Below are positions 13,991 through 14,095 of a stretch of 14,095 nucleotides of DNA, in pieces. The position numbers and the translations under genes were made by a program. The notes beneath the pieces are model-generated. The model was not told where the DNA came from. It saw nothing but the letters and a program-made list of their open reading frames with translations, and did not search any database. Each line of letters starts with the position of its first letter. Position 1 is the stretch's first letter. The stretch is from Deltaproteobacteria bacterium. GTDB taxonomy: Bacteria; Bdellovibrionota; FAC87; UBA2466. The DNA is taken from the NCBI GenBank assembly GCA_013205415.1, contig JABMMY010000386.1:1-14095 (forward strand), read 5' to 3'.

Positions 13991-14095
13991 AGCTAATAAC
14001 TATTAAACAGCAGAAGACAAAACAAACTGGAGCAAGAATTCCAAGTGTAGTTACCGTGCCTACAAAATAGATCACAATCCCCATGAGTATTGGAA
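13923..14095 (-). CDS. Probable 3' end of a membrane protein gene (cut by the right edge)
   Basis: A minus-strand frame runs from the right edge for 56 codons to TAA at 13925-13923. It is strongly hydrophobic for about the first 36 residues (PILMGIVIYFVGTVTTLGIL, then APVCFVFCCLIVIS), consistent with one or two membrane helices. A basic turn (FKLKKNRWK) and a short polar tail ending HSEPR follow. This looks like the end of a helical membrane protein, but I do not recognise the family. The last 68 bp lie antisense to the 3' end of the gamma-CA gene. There is no plus-strand gene in 13991-14095. Chance openness of a frame this short is possible. Confidence 0.5.
   Translation of the reverse strand, partial: PILMGIVIYFVGTVTTLGILAPVCFVFCCLIVISFKLKKNRWKIDTFGAIEHSEPR

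Noticed and set aside
1..14095. Mobile elements, CRISPR arrays, toxin-antitoxin or defence genes
   Set aside because: I recognised no transposase, integrase, spaced direct repeats or defence-type domains on either strand.

Overview
The window looks like ordinary chromosome from a Gram-negative bacterium of moderate-to-low GC. It carries a LolC/LolE-type permease, Sec-type signal peptides and periplasmic domains. A class I lysyl-tRNA synthetase, a complete MoxR/DUF58/vWA (Bat-like) cluster, a 7TM-HD phosphohydrolase beside ybeY, and small Ala/Lys/Pro-rich secreted proteins would fit a Bdellovibrionota/Oligoflexia or other former deltaproteobacterial genome. That placement is inference; no marker in the window fixes the taxon. 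I see no transposases, phage genes, CRISPR arrays, tRNA or rRNA genes.

Layout. (1) Positions 1-3982, minus strand: a tightly packed operon read as moxR, a DUF58 protein, a signal-peptide/single-TM protein with a DUF4381-like tail, a BatA-like vWA protein and the start of a second, BatB-like vWA protein cut by the left edge. Every junction overlaps, one of them by about 70-80 bp. (2) 4075-4362, plus strand: a small [2Fe-2S] ferredoxin divergent from moxR. (3) 4455-6083, minus: class I lysyl-tRNA synthetase. (4) 6152-6631, plus: a membrane-anchored proline-rich protein of unknown role. (5) 6748-7956, plus: a LolC/E-family permease whose 3' end is antisense to the end of ybeY. (6) 7887-10822, minus: ybeY preceded by a pgpH-like 7TM-HD gene, joined by a GTGA overlap. 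(7) 11087-11389, minus: a small secreted Ala/Lys/Pro repeat protein with a strong SD and a strong intrinsic terminator. (8) 11553-12032 minus and 12085-13500 plus: trmL and miaB, divergent, both acting on the tRNA anticodon loop. (9) 13418-13990, plus: a gamma-class carbonic anhydrase-like protein overlapping the end of miaB. (10) 13923 to the right edge, minus: probable 3' end of a membrane protein gene.

How the genes work together. The MoxR-vWA set should form one membrane-associated system in which an AAA+ ATPase acts on vWA client proteins. PgpH-like and YbeY are a commonly linked pair (second-messenger hydrolysis and rRNA maturation); phoH, often with them, is absent here. TrmL and MiaB modify positions 34 and 37 of overlapping tRNA sets. 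I found no convincing undescribed multi-gene system. The notable points are the repeated long gene overlaps, the unusual LysRS signature, the proline-rich and repeat-containing orphan proteins, and the trmL/miaB pairing.
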